A stretch of 64,000 nucleotides of DNA from Epilithonimonas hungarica (GTDB lineage Bacteria; Bacteroidota; Bacteroidia; Flavobacteriales; Weeksellaceae): assembly GCF_900102265.1 (NCBI RefSeq), contig NZ_FNBH01000004.1, positions 186,001 through 250,000 on the forward strand, written 5' to 3'. Within the stretch, counting starts at the first letter, position 1, and every line of letters starts with the position of its first letter. The notes under the pieces are model-generated. The model searched no databases and was not told where the DNA came from. It saw only the letters and a list, made by a program, of their open reading frames with translations. This document shows positions 51,823-61,168 of the stretch, one piece after another. Position numbers and translations under genes: made by a program.

Positions 51823-53253
51823 TTAGAATTTCCAACCCAGTGTAACAAAGAAATTACTTCTGGTACTTTTAACTTTTGAGACAGCTTCTGCGTTACTTAA
51901 CAATTCTGTCCCATTTGGAGAATAATAGCCGGAAGAATATGTTCCTTCAGGTGTAGTTATTAGTTTACCAAACAGAAATGGACTAGAATATGTTGATGTT
52001 ATATTCTGATAAGAAGCATCTATATAGAAAGCTTTGAAATCATAACCGATACCAGCACCGATGATATTTCTTTTACCAACAAAAAGATTGGAATAGGATT
52101 GATTGGAAGTACTGCCATTATCATTATAGCTAAGCGTTGACATATTATCAAAACTATTTCCCTGGTAAGCATATCCACCTCTTAGACGAAAATCCATAAT
52201 TCTGTATTCTGCACCAACTCTGACTTCTGATGAGCTCTTATAGGTCTCTTTGAAGAAATCATTGAGCTCAGCTTCAGCATCTCCGTATTCTTTATATTTT
52301 GGTTTTGTAATTCCCTGGATGAAGTCTACATTCAATGCAAAGTTCTTACTCGGAACAAAAGCAGCACTGATGCTTGCTTTCATAGGTGTGGATAGTTTTC
52401 TATCTTCATAGAATCTGTCATAATAGTTATCATTAAGATAATATTCGTTGTAATATCTATCCATATTCCACCAAGTAGGTGTTTCTATCGCAGCACCTAC
52501 TCTGAACTGATTGCTTAGTTTTGCAATAACTCCAATATTGGCTGAAAACCCATCGGCTTTTTCTTCGAAATCTGTAAATTGTTTATCAAATCTTATTGAA
52601 CTATTTCCATTTCCAAAGTTGGCAGAATCGTATTGATTGATATAAGAATTATGGAAATTAAGCCCTACACCAAAATATAATCTGTTGTCATAATTGGCAC
52701 CAACAGTAAAACTGGTTTTGGAAATATCACCGTATCTATCGTACCAATGTCCTGCTAATGTGTAATTTGAAGAATTGATGGTTTCAGTTGGAGTACTTGC
52801 AATTTGAATATTCTGGTTCCCTTGAGATTCTACATAATTATCTATAGATTGTGTAGAATAATTGATTCCGATGTTGACAAATTTCCACTTAGAGTTTGTA
52901 TCACCAAGATTTATTGTTAATACACCACCACTATTGTTAAGGTCTGTTTTGTTGATCGTATAATTTGATGAATTACCACCAAAAGTTGTCTTATTTTTAT
53001 TACTATTGATTCCAAGAGTGAGATTGACATCGCTAGCAATAAAAACCCCAATGCCGGCAGGGTTTACGCTTGCCGAGGAAATATCACCTCCTAAAGCTCC
53101 CATCGATCCTGCCATCGAATTATATTTGGCAGTTCCATTAATTGGATTTCCCGAATAAACATCAACAGTATTTGTAATCACCGATACATCCTGAGCCTTG
53201 AAATAAACAACAGAAATAGGGATGCTTAACAGTAATAAAGTCTTTTTTATCAT
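51823..53253 (-). CDS. FadL/OmpP1-like outer-membrane transport protein
   Basis: The 476-residue protein has a signal peptide (MIKKTLLLLSIPISVVYFKA), the hatch-like N-terminal sequence of the family (KYNSMAGSMGALGGDISSASVNPAGIGVFIASDVN), many amphipathic beta strands and an outer-membrane C-terminus ending in FVTLGWKF. Related proteins import hydrophobic compounds such as fatty acids or aromatics. The ligand is unknown. The Gly/Trp-rich lipoprotein gene lies 34 bp upstream on the same strand, suggesting co-transcription. Confidence 0.88.
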   Translation of the reverse strand: MIKKTLLLLSIPISVVYFKAQDVSVITNTVDVYSGNPINGTAKYNSMAGSMGALGGDISSASVNPAGIGVFIASDVNLTLGINSNKNKTTFGGNSSNYTINKTDLNNSGGVLTINLGDTNSKWKFVNIGINYSTQSIDNYVESQGNQNIQIASTPTETINSSNYTLAGHWYDRYGDISKTSFTVGANYDNRLYFGVGLNFHNSYINQYDSANFGNGNSSIRFDKQFTDFEEKADGFSANIGVIAKLSNQFRVGAAIETPTWWNMDRYYNEYYLNDNYYDRFYEDRKLSTPMKASISAAFVPSKNFALNVDFIQGITKPKYKEYGDAEAELNDFFKETYKSSSEVRVGAEYRIMDFRLRGGYAYQGNSFDNMSTLSYNDNGSTSNQSYSNLFVGKRNIIGAGIGYDFKAFYIDASYQNITSTYSSPFLFGKLITTPEGTYSSGYYSPNGTELLSNAEAVSKVKSTRSNFFVTLGWKF

Positions 53254-53287
53254 TTTAATATGAAATATTATATTTTAAAATCAATGA

Positions 53288-54355
53288 TTATCTTCTTCCG
53301 CCACCACCGGATCTCATTCCACCGCCTCCAGAAGAACCACCAGATCTCATTCCACCTCCAGAATTGAAGCCTCCTGAGTTACCTCCTGATCTTGTAGGTG
53401 CGTTATAAGAATCATTTCTGAAACCTCCGTTGTTTTGTTGAGTTCTTATGTTGCTGTTGTTAGGGTAATTGGAAGGATTTCTGGTTCCGCCATTATTAGG
53501 ATAAGAATTTCTTATTCCCCCATTGTTTGGGTATTGTCTTACGCCCCCATTGTTGATAATATTTGGATTTCTTCCACTTCCGGCATTATTAGGAATTCTA
53601 ATATTGTTGTTATTTCTAATACTTCCGTTATTAATTCCCGCAATACGTTGAGGCGTTCTTAATCCGCCGGTACTGTTTATTCCTCTAAGTCCGTTATTTC
53701 TACCTTGAGGTATCATTCCACTTAATCTGCTGCCATTAGCCCCAGATCTGTGGTATACAGGTCTATAATAGCCATTTCCATAATATGGATAACCGTAGAA
53801 TCCGCCATAATAGCCTCCCCAGCCACCATAGCCATATCCCCAGAATGGATCATAAAAACCTCCCCAGCCCCAAGGTGAATAGAATGAGCTTCCCCATCCC
53901 CAACCGAAGCCCATGCCCCAGCCAAAAGAATTGAAGCCGCCGTTCCAGCCCCAGCCATAGTTAGGATAGCCCCAGCCACCCCAGCCGAAACCTCCGCCCC
54001 AGCCCCAATTATTAAAACTGGTATAGTTGGTTTCTGATCCTGTGAAAGTTCCCCAGTCAGAATCGCTGCTTAGGCTATATCTATTTTGTTGCTCCTGAAT
54101 GTTTTGTTGATTGTTGTCATAAAGACTTGGGTAAGTATCTTGATAGTTATAATAATCATCAACTTGGTTACCATAATTACCAGAATATGAACCCGCAGGA
54201 AGAGAATCTTTGTTCGGGTCATAATATACACCATCGGTTTCTGAATAACCCCCGGTATAAATTACACAAGAAGTCAAAAGAAAGCTGCTGGAAATCAATA
54301 TCAAACCTTTTGATTTGATGAAATTGATTAAGCTTGTATTGTTGATATTTTTCAT
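53288..54355 (-). CDS. Gly/Trp/Tyr-rich lipoprotein with Asn-rich repeat tail
   Basis: From ATG 54355 the 355-residue protein has a lipoprotein signal (GLILISSSFLLTSC), a short polar region, a low-complexity middle made of GWG, GGF and YGG units (about 115-205), an Asn/Arg-rich region with repeated YPNNGG(I/T)RN units (about 255-320), and a Gly/Ser/Arg tail (GGGMRSGG). The 17-residue longer form from 54406 is less likely. Probably an exposed or periplasmic structural lipoprotein. Function unknown. It precedes the FadL-like gene. Confidence 0.8.
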   Translation of the reverse strand: MKNINNTSLINFIKSKGLILISSSFLLTSCVIYTGGYSETDGVYYDPNKDSLPAGSYSGNYGNQVDDYYNYQDTYPSLYDNNQQNIQEQQNRYSLSSDSDWGTFTGSETNYTSFNNWGWGGGFGWGGWGYPNYGWGWNGGFNSFGWGMGFGWGWGSSFYSPWGWGGFYDPFWGYGYGGWGGYYGGFYGYPYYGNGYYRPVYHRSGANGSRLSGMIPQGRNNGLRGINSTGGLRTPQRIAGINNGSIRNNNNIRIPNNAGSGRNPNIINNGGVRQYPNNGGIRNSYPNNGGTRNPSNYPNNSNIRTQQNNGGFRNDSYNAPTRSGGNSGGFNSGGGMRSGGSSGGGGMRSGGGGRR

Positions 54356-54378
54356 TTTATGAGAAGTATTAAGTTTCC

Positions 54379-54386
54379 TATATTTG
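54379..54386 (+). promoter_or_regulatory. -7 box candidate for proS
   Basis: TATATTTG; it would give a leader of about 110 nt before the proS ATG. Confidence 0.35.
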
Positions 54387-54503
54387 CATTTCTTAAACGA
54401 AACCAAATTTTATACCATTTAAATTGTTTAAATACGTGTAAAATTAGGCTTTTTATTTAGATTAAGAAAAGTTAAAAAAGTTAAAATCATATCAAAAAAA
54501 TTT

Positions 54504-55979
54504 ATGGCAAAATTAACATCAAGAGCAGAAGATTATAGCAAATGGTATAATGAATTGGTTGTTAAAGCAGATTTAGCAGAGAATTCTGGCGTGAGAGGAT
54601 GTATGGTTATCAAACCTTATGGTTACGCAATTTGGGAAAAAATGCGTGACGAAATGGACAAAAAGTTCAAAGAAACTGGACATCAGAACGCTTATTTCCC
54701 TCTTTTTGTTCCCAAAAGCCTGTTTGAAGCTGAAGAAAAAAATGCAGAAGGTTTTGCCAAAGAATGTGCTGTGGTCACACATTACAGACTGAAAACTGAT
54801 CCAAACAATCCGGGCAAGCTAATTGTAGATCCTGAAGCAAAATTGGAAGAAGAGCTGATCGTACGCCCAACTTCTGAAGCAATTATTTGGAATACTTATA
54901 AAAACTGGATCCAATCATATAGGGATCTGCCGATTTTGATCAATCAATGGGCGAATGTTGTAAGATGGGAAATGAGAACAAGATTATTCCTTAGAACTGC
55001 CGAATTCCTTTGGCAAGAAGGGCATACTGCTCATGCTACAAAAGATGAGGCAATAGAAGAAACTGAAAAAATGATTGAAGTTTATGCAAAATTTGCAGAA
55101 GACTTCATGGCAATTCCGGTTATCAGAGGCATCAAATCGCCTTCAGAAAGATTCGCCGGGGCGGATGAGACATACTGTATAGAAGCTATGATGCAAGACG
55201 GAAAAGCATTACAGGCTGGAACGTCGCATTTCCTTGGTCAGAATTTTGGAAAAGCTTTCGATGTGAAATTTACTACAAAAGAAGGTAAAATAGAGCATGC
55301 CTGGGGAACATCTTGGGGAACATCTACAAGATTGATGGGAGCATTGATCATGACCCACTCAGATGATTTAGGTTTGGTTTTGCCGCCAACTTTGGCACCA
55401 ATCCAGGTTGTGATCGTTCCAATTTTCAAAGGAGAGGAGCAATTGGCTCAAATCAGTGATGTGGCTTTGGATATCCAAGCTAAATTGAGAGCAAAAGGAA
55501 TTTCTGTGAAATTTGATAATGATACCCAGAACAAGCCAGGTTGGAAATTTGCCGAATATGAATTGAAGGGTGTTCCGTTGAGAATTGCAATGGGACCAAG
55601 AGATCTAGAAAATAGAACAGTTGAATTGGCAAGACGCGATAATCTGACAAAAGAGTCTGTTTCAATTGATGGGTTGGAGAATTATATCGAAGAATTGCTT
55701 CAAACGATCCAAAAAGATATTTATACCAAAGCTTTGACCTACAGAGAAGAAAATATTACGAAAGTTGATTCTTACGAGGAATTCAAAAAAGTTTTGGAAG
55801 AAAAAGGAGGTTTTATCCTTGCCCATTGGGACGGAACCGAGGAAGAAGAAGAGCAGATCAAGCAGGAAACAAAGGCAACTATCAGATGTATTCCTTTGAA
55901 TAATGAATTGGAAGATGGTGTATCTTTGATATCTGGAAAGCCATCCAAACAAAGAGTTGTGTTTGCAAAAGCTTATTAA
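54504..55979 (+). CDS. proS: Prolyl-tRNA synthetase
   Basis: The 491-residue enzyme is of the archaeal/eukaryotic-like class: no editing insertion, with [54 protein letters not shown], motif 2 [26 protein letters not shown], motif 3 region [24 protein letters not shown], the anticodon domain, and a C-terminal domain. It charges tRNA-Pro in the cytoplasm. It has its own terminator. Confidence 0.98.
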   Translation: MAKLTSRAEDYSKWYNELVVKADLAENSGVRGCMVIKPYGYAIWEKMRDEMDKKFKETGHQNAYFPLFVPKSLFEAEEKNAEGFAKECAVVTHYRLKTDPNNPGKLIVDPEAKLEEELIVRPTSEAIIWNTYKNWIQSYRDLPILINQWANVVRWEMRTRLFLRTAEFLWQEGHTAHATKDEAIEETEKMIEVYAKFAEDFMAIPVIRGIKSPSERFAGADETYCIEAMMQDGKALQAGTSHFLGQNFGKAFDVKFTTKEGKIEHAWGTSWGTSTRLMGALIMTHSDDLGLVLPPTLAPIQVVIVPIFKGEEQLAQISDVALDIQAKLRAKGISVKFDNDTQNKPGWKFAEYELKGVPLRIAMGPRDLENRTVELARRDNLTKESVSIDGLENYIEELLQTIQKDIYTKALTYREENITKVDSYEEFKKVLEEKGGFILAHWDGTEEEEEQIKQETKATIRCIPLNNELEDGVSLISGKPSKQRVVFAKAY

Positions 55980-56000
55980 ACTTAATTTTATTAATACTTT

Positions 56001-56027
56001 AAATCCGGAGATTTTCTTCGGATTTTT
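56001..56027 (+). terminator. proS terminator
   Basis: AAATCCG / CGGATTT stem followed by TT, 22 bp after the stop. Confidence 0.75.
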
Positions 56028-56172
56028 CGTTATTATTAATAATGTTTATTTAAAATAGTCATAGAAAGTTAAATATCATTCTGTTAAAGTTTTATTAAAA
56101 TTATTAATAATGAAATGATGTGGATTAATATTTGGTAATATTACAAATATCAATCACAAAAAATAAACTATT

Positions 56173-57501
56173 ATGTCAATCAACTTAGTCGACCTGATCA
56201 AAGGTCAATTGGGACCGGAAACGGTTTCCCAAACAGCTACTCAACTTGGGGAAAGTGAGTCAGGGATTTCAAAAGCTATTTCAGCTTTATTGCCTGCCGT
56301 CATTGGAGGTTTTGCTAATAACAATACGCAATCAGAACTTTTCAGCACCGTAAAGGAAGCATCCTCTTCTGGGGTTCTTTCTAATCTTTTACAGAATTTG
56401 AATGGAACGGATTCTGTGATTTCCAAGATCTTGAGTTTGATTTTCGGAGATGGAGATAAGCTTGCTGCTATCACAAATTCGGTTTCTTCTTATGCTGGAA
56501 TTAAAAATGAATCTACAAATTCGCTATTAAATCTTGTTACTGGAGCAACTGCTGGAACTTTAGGGAAATATGCTGTGGATCACAACCTGGATGTTTCATC
56601 TTTCGGAAATCTGTTGGGCGAGCAAAAAGGATTCTTATCTTCCATATTACCAGCAGGATTTAGTTTTGCATCTTTAGGTTTGGGGAATTGGTTTGGAACA
56701 ATGGACGCAGAAGCAATAAATGTAGTTCCTGAACCCTTACAAACACCCATTGCTGATGTAAATCCAGTAACACCTATCACGGAAGAGCCTGTGGTAACAG
56801 AAACTCCAAAAATTGATGTAACGAGAAGTGGAACAACTCACGAAATTGTTTCTCATAATGACTCTGGAGGAAGTATCTGGAAATGGTTATTGCCATTACT
56901 TTTATTGTTGCTTTTAGGATGGTTTTTCTGGAAACAATGTAATAAAAAGGCAGAGCCTGCACCAGTTGCTACAACCGTTGATTCTACCACAATTGTAGTT
57001 GATTCTACCAATTCTGCTGGAAATACGGTGGGCACGACTAGGGAAACTTTGGTTGTAACGTTGCCAAGTGGAAAAACTTTACAGGCTTACAAAGGTGGAA
57101 TAGAAGACCAGATCGTTAATTTCCTTAAATCTGATGAATACAAAAATGCAACAGAAGCTCAGCTTAAAGAAAAATGGTTTAATTTTGATAATCTTAATTT
57201 CGAATTCGGTAAAGCAGTTTTGACACCAGAGTCCCAAGTTCAATTGGATAATCTTAAATTAATTCTTGCAGAGTTTCCAGATGCTAAAATAAGAATAGGA
57301 GCTTATACAGATAAAAAAGGTGACGAAACTGTAAATTTGAAATTGTCAGGGGAAAGAGCTAACGTTGTAAAGTCTTCGCTTAATTCCCCACAGGTTTTGG
57401 AAGCGGAAGGCTATGGTTCCAAATTTGCCAAAGTTCCTGCTGAAGCAACCGATAAAGAAAGAGAATCTGACAGAAAAACAGCTGTAAGATTTACAAAGTG
57501 A
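56173..57501 (+). CDS. DUF937-OmpA fusion protein
   Basis: The 442-residue protein has a DUF937 domain (1-150: INLVDLIKGQLGPETVSQTATQLGESESGISKAISALLPAVIGG), a linker with many Pro and Thr, one transmembrane helix (IWKWLLPLLLLLLLGWFFW, about 236-254), and a C-terminal OmpA-like peptidoglycan-binding domain (FNFDNLNFEFGKAVLTPESQVQLDNLKLIL; IGAYTDKKGD; LSGERANVVKSSL). It lacks a signal peptide, so the DUF937 part is likely cytoplasmic and the OmpA part periplasmic. Family role not established. Confidence 0.88.
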   Translation: MSINLVDLIKGQLGPETVSQTATQLGESESGISKAISALLPAVIGGFANNNTQSELFSTVKEASSSGVLSNLLQNLNGTDSVISKILSLIFGDGDKLAAITNSVSSYAGIKNESTNSLLNLVTGATAGTLGKYAVDHNLDVSSFGNLLGEQKGFLSSILPAGFSFASLGLGNWFGTMDAEAINVVPEPLQTPIADVNPVTPITEEPVVTETPKIDVTRSGTTHEIVSHNDSGGSIWKWLLPLLLLLLLGWFFWKQCNKKAEPAPVATTVDSTTIVVDSTNSAGNTVGTTRETLVVTLPSGKTLQAYKGGIEDQIVNFLKSDEYKNATEAQLKEKWFNFDNLNFEFGKAVLTPESQVQLDNLKLILAEFPDAKIRIGAYTDKKGDETVNLKLSGERANVVKSSLNSPQVLEAEGYGSKFAKVPAEATDKERESDRKTAVRFTK

Positions 57502-57524
57502 AAATTATAATTTCGAATTAATAT

Positions 57525-57550
57525 AAACTGCCGATATTTGGCAGTTTTTT
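57525..57550 (+). terminator. Terminator after the DUF937-OmpA gene
   Basis: AAACTGCC / GGCAGTTT stem, 7-base loop, then T run. Confidence 0.85.
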
Positions 57551-57560
57551 TATTGTCTTA

Positions 57561-57608
57561 TTGCGGGTTAAGAAAAGTATTGTTAAATTTGTTAGTCTAA
57601 TCTAACAA
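57561..57608 (+). promoter_or_regulatory. mntH promoter and MntR-type operator
   Basis: TTG (57561-57563) and TAAATTTG (57584-57591), 20 bp apart, match -33/-7 elements. A perfect inverted repeat TTGTTAG, TCTAAT, CTAACAA (57589-57608) overlaps the -7 box and transcription start, a classic repressor position. It matches 13 of 16 core bases of the site in the mntR promoter. Confidence 0.75.
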
Positions 57609-57618
57609 TGAAACTTAT

Positions 57619-58953
57619 TTGAATAATTCTGATATCAATAAAGGCTGGAGAAAAGGTAAAAGTTCGAACTCCCTTCAAGAAGTTTTTTCCAGTATCAATG
57701 TTCCGGAAAATGCAAGTTCTTGGAAAAAATTTATGGCTTATGTAGGGCCAGGGTTACTAGTTGCTGTTGGTTATATGGATCCCGGAAACTGGGCGACAGA
57801 TATTGCTGGAGGAGCACAGTTTGGATATACTCTTTTATCCGTAATTTTAATATCGAATCTATTTGCGATTGTTCTGCAGCATTTGTCTGTTAAATTGGGC
57901 GTTGTTGCCGAGCGGGATCTGGCGCAGGCTTGCAAAGATCATTTTCACCCGAGTATTAATTTTGTTCTTTGGATCTTTTGTGAGATTGCAATTGCAGCCT
58001 GTGATCTGGCAGAGGTTATTGGTTCAGCAATTGCACTTAATCTATTATTCGGGATTCCGTTGAGCGTTGGAGTTGTGATTACGGTAATAGACGTTTTTCT
58101 GATTCTATTCTTACAATCCAGAGGTTTTAGATATATAGAGAGTATTGTTGGAGGATTGATATTTGTGATTTTTGCATCTTTCCTTTATGAGATCATTCTC
58201 AGCAAACCGAATATTTTTCCACTTTTGGAAGGATTGATTCCAAAGAAAGAGATCATAACGAATCCATCAATGCTTTATATTGCAATAGGGATTTTGGGGG
58301 CTACCGTGATGCCTCATAATCTTTATCTGCACAGTAGTATCGTGCAGACCCGAAATTATCCAAGAACAAAAGAAGGTAAAAAAGAAGCTTTGAAGTTTGC
58401 AAGTTGGGACAGTAGTCTTTCTTTGATGTTAGCCTTTTTCATTAATGCTGCGATTTTGATCATTTCTGCGGCCACTTTCCATACTTCTGGAAATAAAGAT
58501 GTCGCTGATATCAACGATGCCTATATGTTGTTAACACCGCTTTTGGGAACTACTTTGGCGAGTGTTTTCTTTGGAATTGCATTGCTGGCTTCTGGACAGA
58601 ATTCTACTTTGACAGGAACTTTGGCTGGTCAGATCGTAATGGAAGGCTTTCTGAATATCAGACTAAAACCTTGGGTTCGAAGATTGATCACTAGACTAAT
58701 TGCTATTATACCAGCATTAATTATTTCAATCCTTTATGGTGAAAAAGGAACTGCGGATTTATTGGTTTTCAGTCAGGTTATTCTGTCCATGCAATTGAGT
58801 TTTGCGGTTGTTCCACTTGTGATGTTCACTGGAAGCAGGGTCAAAATGGGTGAGTTTGCCAATAAAATGTGGCTCAAAGTTTTGGCTTGGACAATCAGTG
58901 GGATTATTATCATTTTGAATCTCTATCTTCTGAAAGAAACGCTTTTCGCTTAA
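57619..58953 (+). CDS. mntH: Nramp-family manganese transporter MntH
   Basis: A 444-residue, 11-helix transporter with the Nramp motifs GYMDPGNWATDIAGGAQFGY (DPGN metal-binding residues), CEIAIAACDLAEVIGSAIAL, GILGATVMPHNLYLHSS (MPH motif) and GQNSTLTGTLAGQIVMEGFL. It imports Mn(II), and possibly Fe(II), with protons. The frame has no ATG before the conserved region except Met at 57733. TTG at 57619 is the best start. An ATG at 57608 is out of frame and would end after four codons. An MntR-type operator overlaps the promoter. Confidence 0.93.
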   Translation: MNNSDINKGWRKGKSSNSLQEVFSSINVPENASSWKKFMAYVGPGLLVAVGYMDPGNWATDIAGGAQFGYTLLSVILISNLFAIVLQHLSVKLGVVAERDLAQACKDHFHPSINFVLWIFCEIAIAACDLAEVIGSAIALNLLFGIPLSVGVVITVIDVFLILFLQSRGFRYIESIVGGLIFVIFASFLYEIILSKPNIFPLLEGLIPKKEIITNPSMLYIAIGILGATVMPHNLYLHSSIVQTRNYPRTKEGKKEALKFASWDSSLSLMLAFFINAAILIISAATFHTSGNKDVADINDAYMLLTPLLGTTLASVFFGIALLASGQNSTLTGTLAGQIVMEGFLNIRLKPWVRRLITRLIAIIPALIISILYGEKGTADLLVFSQVILSMQLSFAVVPLVMFTGSRVKMGEFANKMWLKVLAWTISGIIIILNLYLLKETLFA

Positions 58954-58975
58954 TTCAAAAACATTATAAAAAAAC

Positions 58976-59007
58976 AAAAAACCGGAATTTTTGAAGTCCG
59001 GTTTTTT
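58976..59007. terminator. Bidirectional terminator between mntH and the transaldolase gene
   Basis: AAAAAACCGGA / TCCGGTTTTTT stem between convergent genes. Confidence 0.85.
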
Positions 59008-59028
59008 GTTTTTTATAATATTAAGCGT

Positions 59029-59682
59029 TTATCCTAATTTTTTAGAATCTGCTACAAACTGGGCTAACCCGGAGTCTGTAAGTGGATGCTTAAGTAGATT
59101 AAGTATTGATGGGAGAGGGGATGTGATCACGTCCGCTCCGATCTTAGCACAATTGATGATGTGCATAGGGCTTCTGATAGATGCGGCAAGAATTTCTGTA
59201 TCAAACATATAATTGTCGTAAATGGTTCTGATCTCTTCAATCAAATTAAGGCCATCAACAGAAATATCATCCAATCTTCCTAGGAACGGAGAAACATAAG
59301 TTGCGCCGGCTTTTGCCGCTAACAATGCTTGTCCTGCTGAGAAAATAAGCGTGCAGTTGGTTTTGATTCCTTTGTCAGAAAAATATTTAAGGGCTTTTAC
59401 ACCATCCTTGATCATTGGGATCTTTACCACGATTCTTTCGTGAAGGGCTGCCAATTCATCGCCTTCTTTGATCATTTCCTCGTAAGTTGTAGAAAGAACC
59501 TCTGCAGAAACATCGCCGTCAGAAATATTACAGATATCAACATAATGTTGATTGATAGCTTCTTTTCCTGAGATTCCTTCTTTTGCCATTAGGGAAGGAT
59601 TGGTAGTAACGCCGTCTAGAATTCCAAGATCTTGTGCTTCTCTGATCTGGTCCAGATTGGCTGTGTCGATAAAAAATTTCAT
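59029..59682 (-). CDS. Transaldolase, short TalC/FSA-like class
   Basis: The 217-residue protein matches the small transaldolase/fructose-6-phosphate aldolase group: [42 protein letters not shown] (Schiff-base Lys), [32 protein letters not shown], and [10 protein letters not shown]. It transfers dihydroxyacetone units in the non-oxidative pentose phosphate pathway, or acts as an aldolase. Sequence alone does not decide between the two. The gene is alone between two terminators. Confidence 0.93.
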   Translation of the reverse strand: MKFFIDTANLDQIREAQDLGILDGVTTNPSLMAKEGISGKEAINQHYVDICNISDGDVSAEVLSTTYEEMIKEGDELAALHERIVVKIPMIKDGVKALKYFSDKGIKTNCTLIFSAGQALLAAKAGATYVSPFLGRLDDISVDGLNLIEEIRTIYDNYMFDTEILAASIRSPMHIINCAKIGADVITSPLPSILNLLKHPLTDSGLAQFVADSKKLG

Positions 59683-59740
59683 ATATAGAATTTTATAAAA
59701 TTATTTGTAAATATATCATTTTAATTAGCATAGGAAAAAT

Positions 59741-59764
59741 AAAAAAAGAAGCCCAAAGGCTTCT
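59741..59764 (-). terminator. Terminator after the gyrA-TPR operon
   Basis: AGAAGCC / GGCTTCT stem with a 4-base loop; on the minus strand it is followed by seven T. Confidence 0.85.
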
Positions 59765-59771
59765 GTGAAAT

Positions 59772-61151
59772 TTATTTTAATGCTGTTTCTTTAGCTTTGA
59801 ATTCGTTATACTTAGCTGTGTTTTGTGTGGTCATGTACATTCCTTTCAGAAGGCTTACTACTTCTTTGTTGCTAGGATTTTGTTCATAAAGCTTTTCTGC
59901 ATAAGGAAGTGCTTTTTGGAATCTTGCTCTTCTTTGCTCCAGAACTTTGTTTGCCTCATCGATTTTACCAGCCTTTTTCAAATCTCTATAAGAGTTGATT
60001 GCTGCTTCATCTTCTCCAATGATGGCAAAAACAAGATTGTTAAGTGCATCCGGATATTTAGGATCTATTTCTATCAATTTCTTGAAAGTGGATTCTGTTT
60101 CTGCTTGTTTGCTAGGATCCTTGCTAAGCATTACTCCAAGGTTGTAAAGGCTCTCTTTATCATTTGGATTGCTAGCTATTTTAGCCTTTAGGTTGCTTAC
60201 AAACTGATCTGTTTTCCCGGATTTGAAGTAAGAATTGCTTTGCGTTTGGGCAAGGCTTTTATTTGCAGGAAATTTTTTAAGACCTTCAGTTGCAATGGCT
60301 GCCGCCTCATCATATTTCTGTTGTTCAAATAATAATGATGCTGTCACATCATAAAGTTCTTCTTGCTTGCTAGGTGTTGTTTCTGTTTTGAAATCAGAAT
60401 AACCAGCGCCATCCGGTGTCTTTTTATATAGATCAAATGCGGCTTTGTCAAGAGTTTCCTTCTCTCCAGCTTTGTTCTTTGCAGTATAAATAGTTTCTAC
60501 ACCTGTATAGCCTGATTTGATCAAAGACTCAAGGATTTCTATAGATTGTGCTTTTTTATCCGGAGTTTGGGCATAAGCTACTCCTGCATAATACAAAAGA
60601 TTTTTGTTGTCTTCACCTGCAGCTTTGAACAAGTAATAAGTTTCAGCAAATTTGTCTCCGGCAACATCAAATTTTTTCTCATTGTAACTTGTTGTTGCTG
60701 TTTGATTCGCTTTTCTCAAAAGAGGATCGATAGCCTGTCTTAATTTGTCTCCCAGGGCAGGCGAGTATTTTTCCTGTTTCAAAGAGAGACCGGCGCCGAA
60801 TTTATCTGCAGATTCTTTTCCTATGAAATAAACTTTATTCTTTTCGGCATCTTTTCCTGTGAAAATTTGCTCCTTGCCTAAAGATGAAATTTTTGCAAGA
60901 TATTCCGCTCCTTCTGTGTTTTTTCCGGATTTAAGTAATGAAAATCCTTTTGCATAATAATATTGCTCAAGAACGGAAGGTTCCAACAAATAGGTTTTAT
61001 CACCAAAAATACCTTCTGCTTTTGATATTTCTGAATTAGCAGTTGAAAGATCACCTGAATCAACTGCTTTTACAGCATTAGCGATTTCTTTTTTCTGGGC
61101 AGATACTAATGCTACAGATAAAACTGCTAAACTTAAAATTAATCTTTTCAT
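59772..61151 (-). CDS. Periplasmic tetratricopeptide-repeat protein
   Basis: A 459-residue protein with a signal peptide (MKRLILSLAVLSVALVSAQ) and TPR-like repeats spread through the length, clearest at KQEELYDVTASLLFEQQKYDEAAAIATEGLKKFPAN and DKESLYNLGVMLSKDPSKQAETESTFKKLIEIDPKYPDALNNL. Likely a periplasmic scaffold. Related proteins are common in Bacteroidetes without assigned function. It begins 17 bp after gyrA ends, so the two are co-transcribed, an unexpected partner for a gyrase. Confidence 0.85.
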   Translation of the reverse strand: MKRLILSLAVLSVALVSAQKKEIANAVKAVDSGDLSTANSEISKAEGIFGDKTYLLEPSVLEQYYYAKGFSLLKSGKNTEGAEYLAKISSLGKEQIFTGKDAEKNKVYFIGKESADKFGAGLSLKQEKYSPALGDKLRQAIDPLLRKANQTATTSYNEKKFDVAGDKFAETYYLFKAAGEDNKNLLYYAGVAYAQTPDKKAQSIEILESLIKSGYTGVETIYTAKNKAGEKETLDKAAFDLYKKTPDGAGYSDFKTETTPSKQEELYDVTASLLFEQQKYDEAAAIATEGLKKFPANKSLAQTQSNSYFKSGKTDQFVSNLKAKIASNPNDKESLYNLGVMLSKDPSKQAETESTFKKLIEIDPKYPDALNNLVFAIIGEDEAAINSYRDLKKAGKIDEANKVLEQRRARFQKALPYAEKLYEQNPSNKEVVSLLKGMYMTTQNTAKYNEFKAKETALK

Positions 61152-61168
61152 ATGTTAATTTTTATTTT

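Noticed and set aside
57608-57622. ATG immediately after the mntH operator
   Set aside because: It is out of frame with the transporter and stops after four codons; kept only as evidence for a possible one-base deletion.
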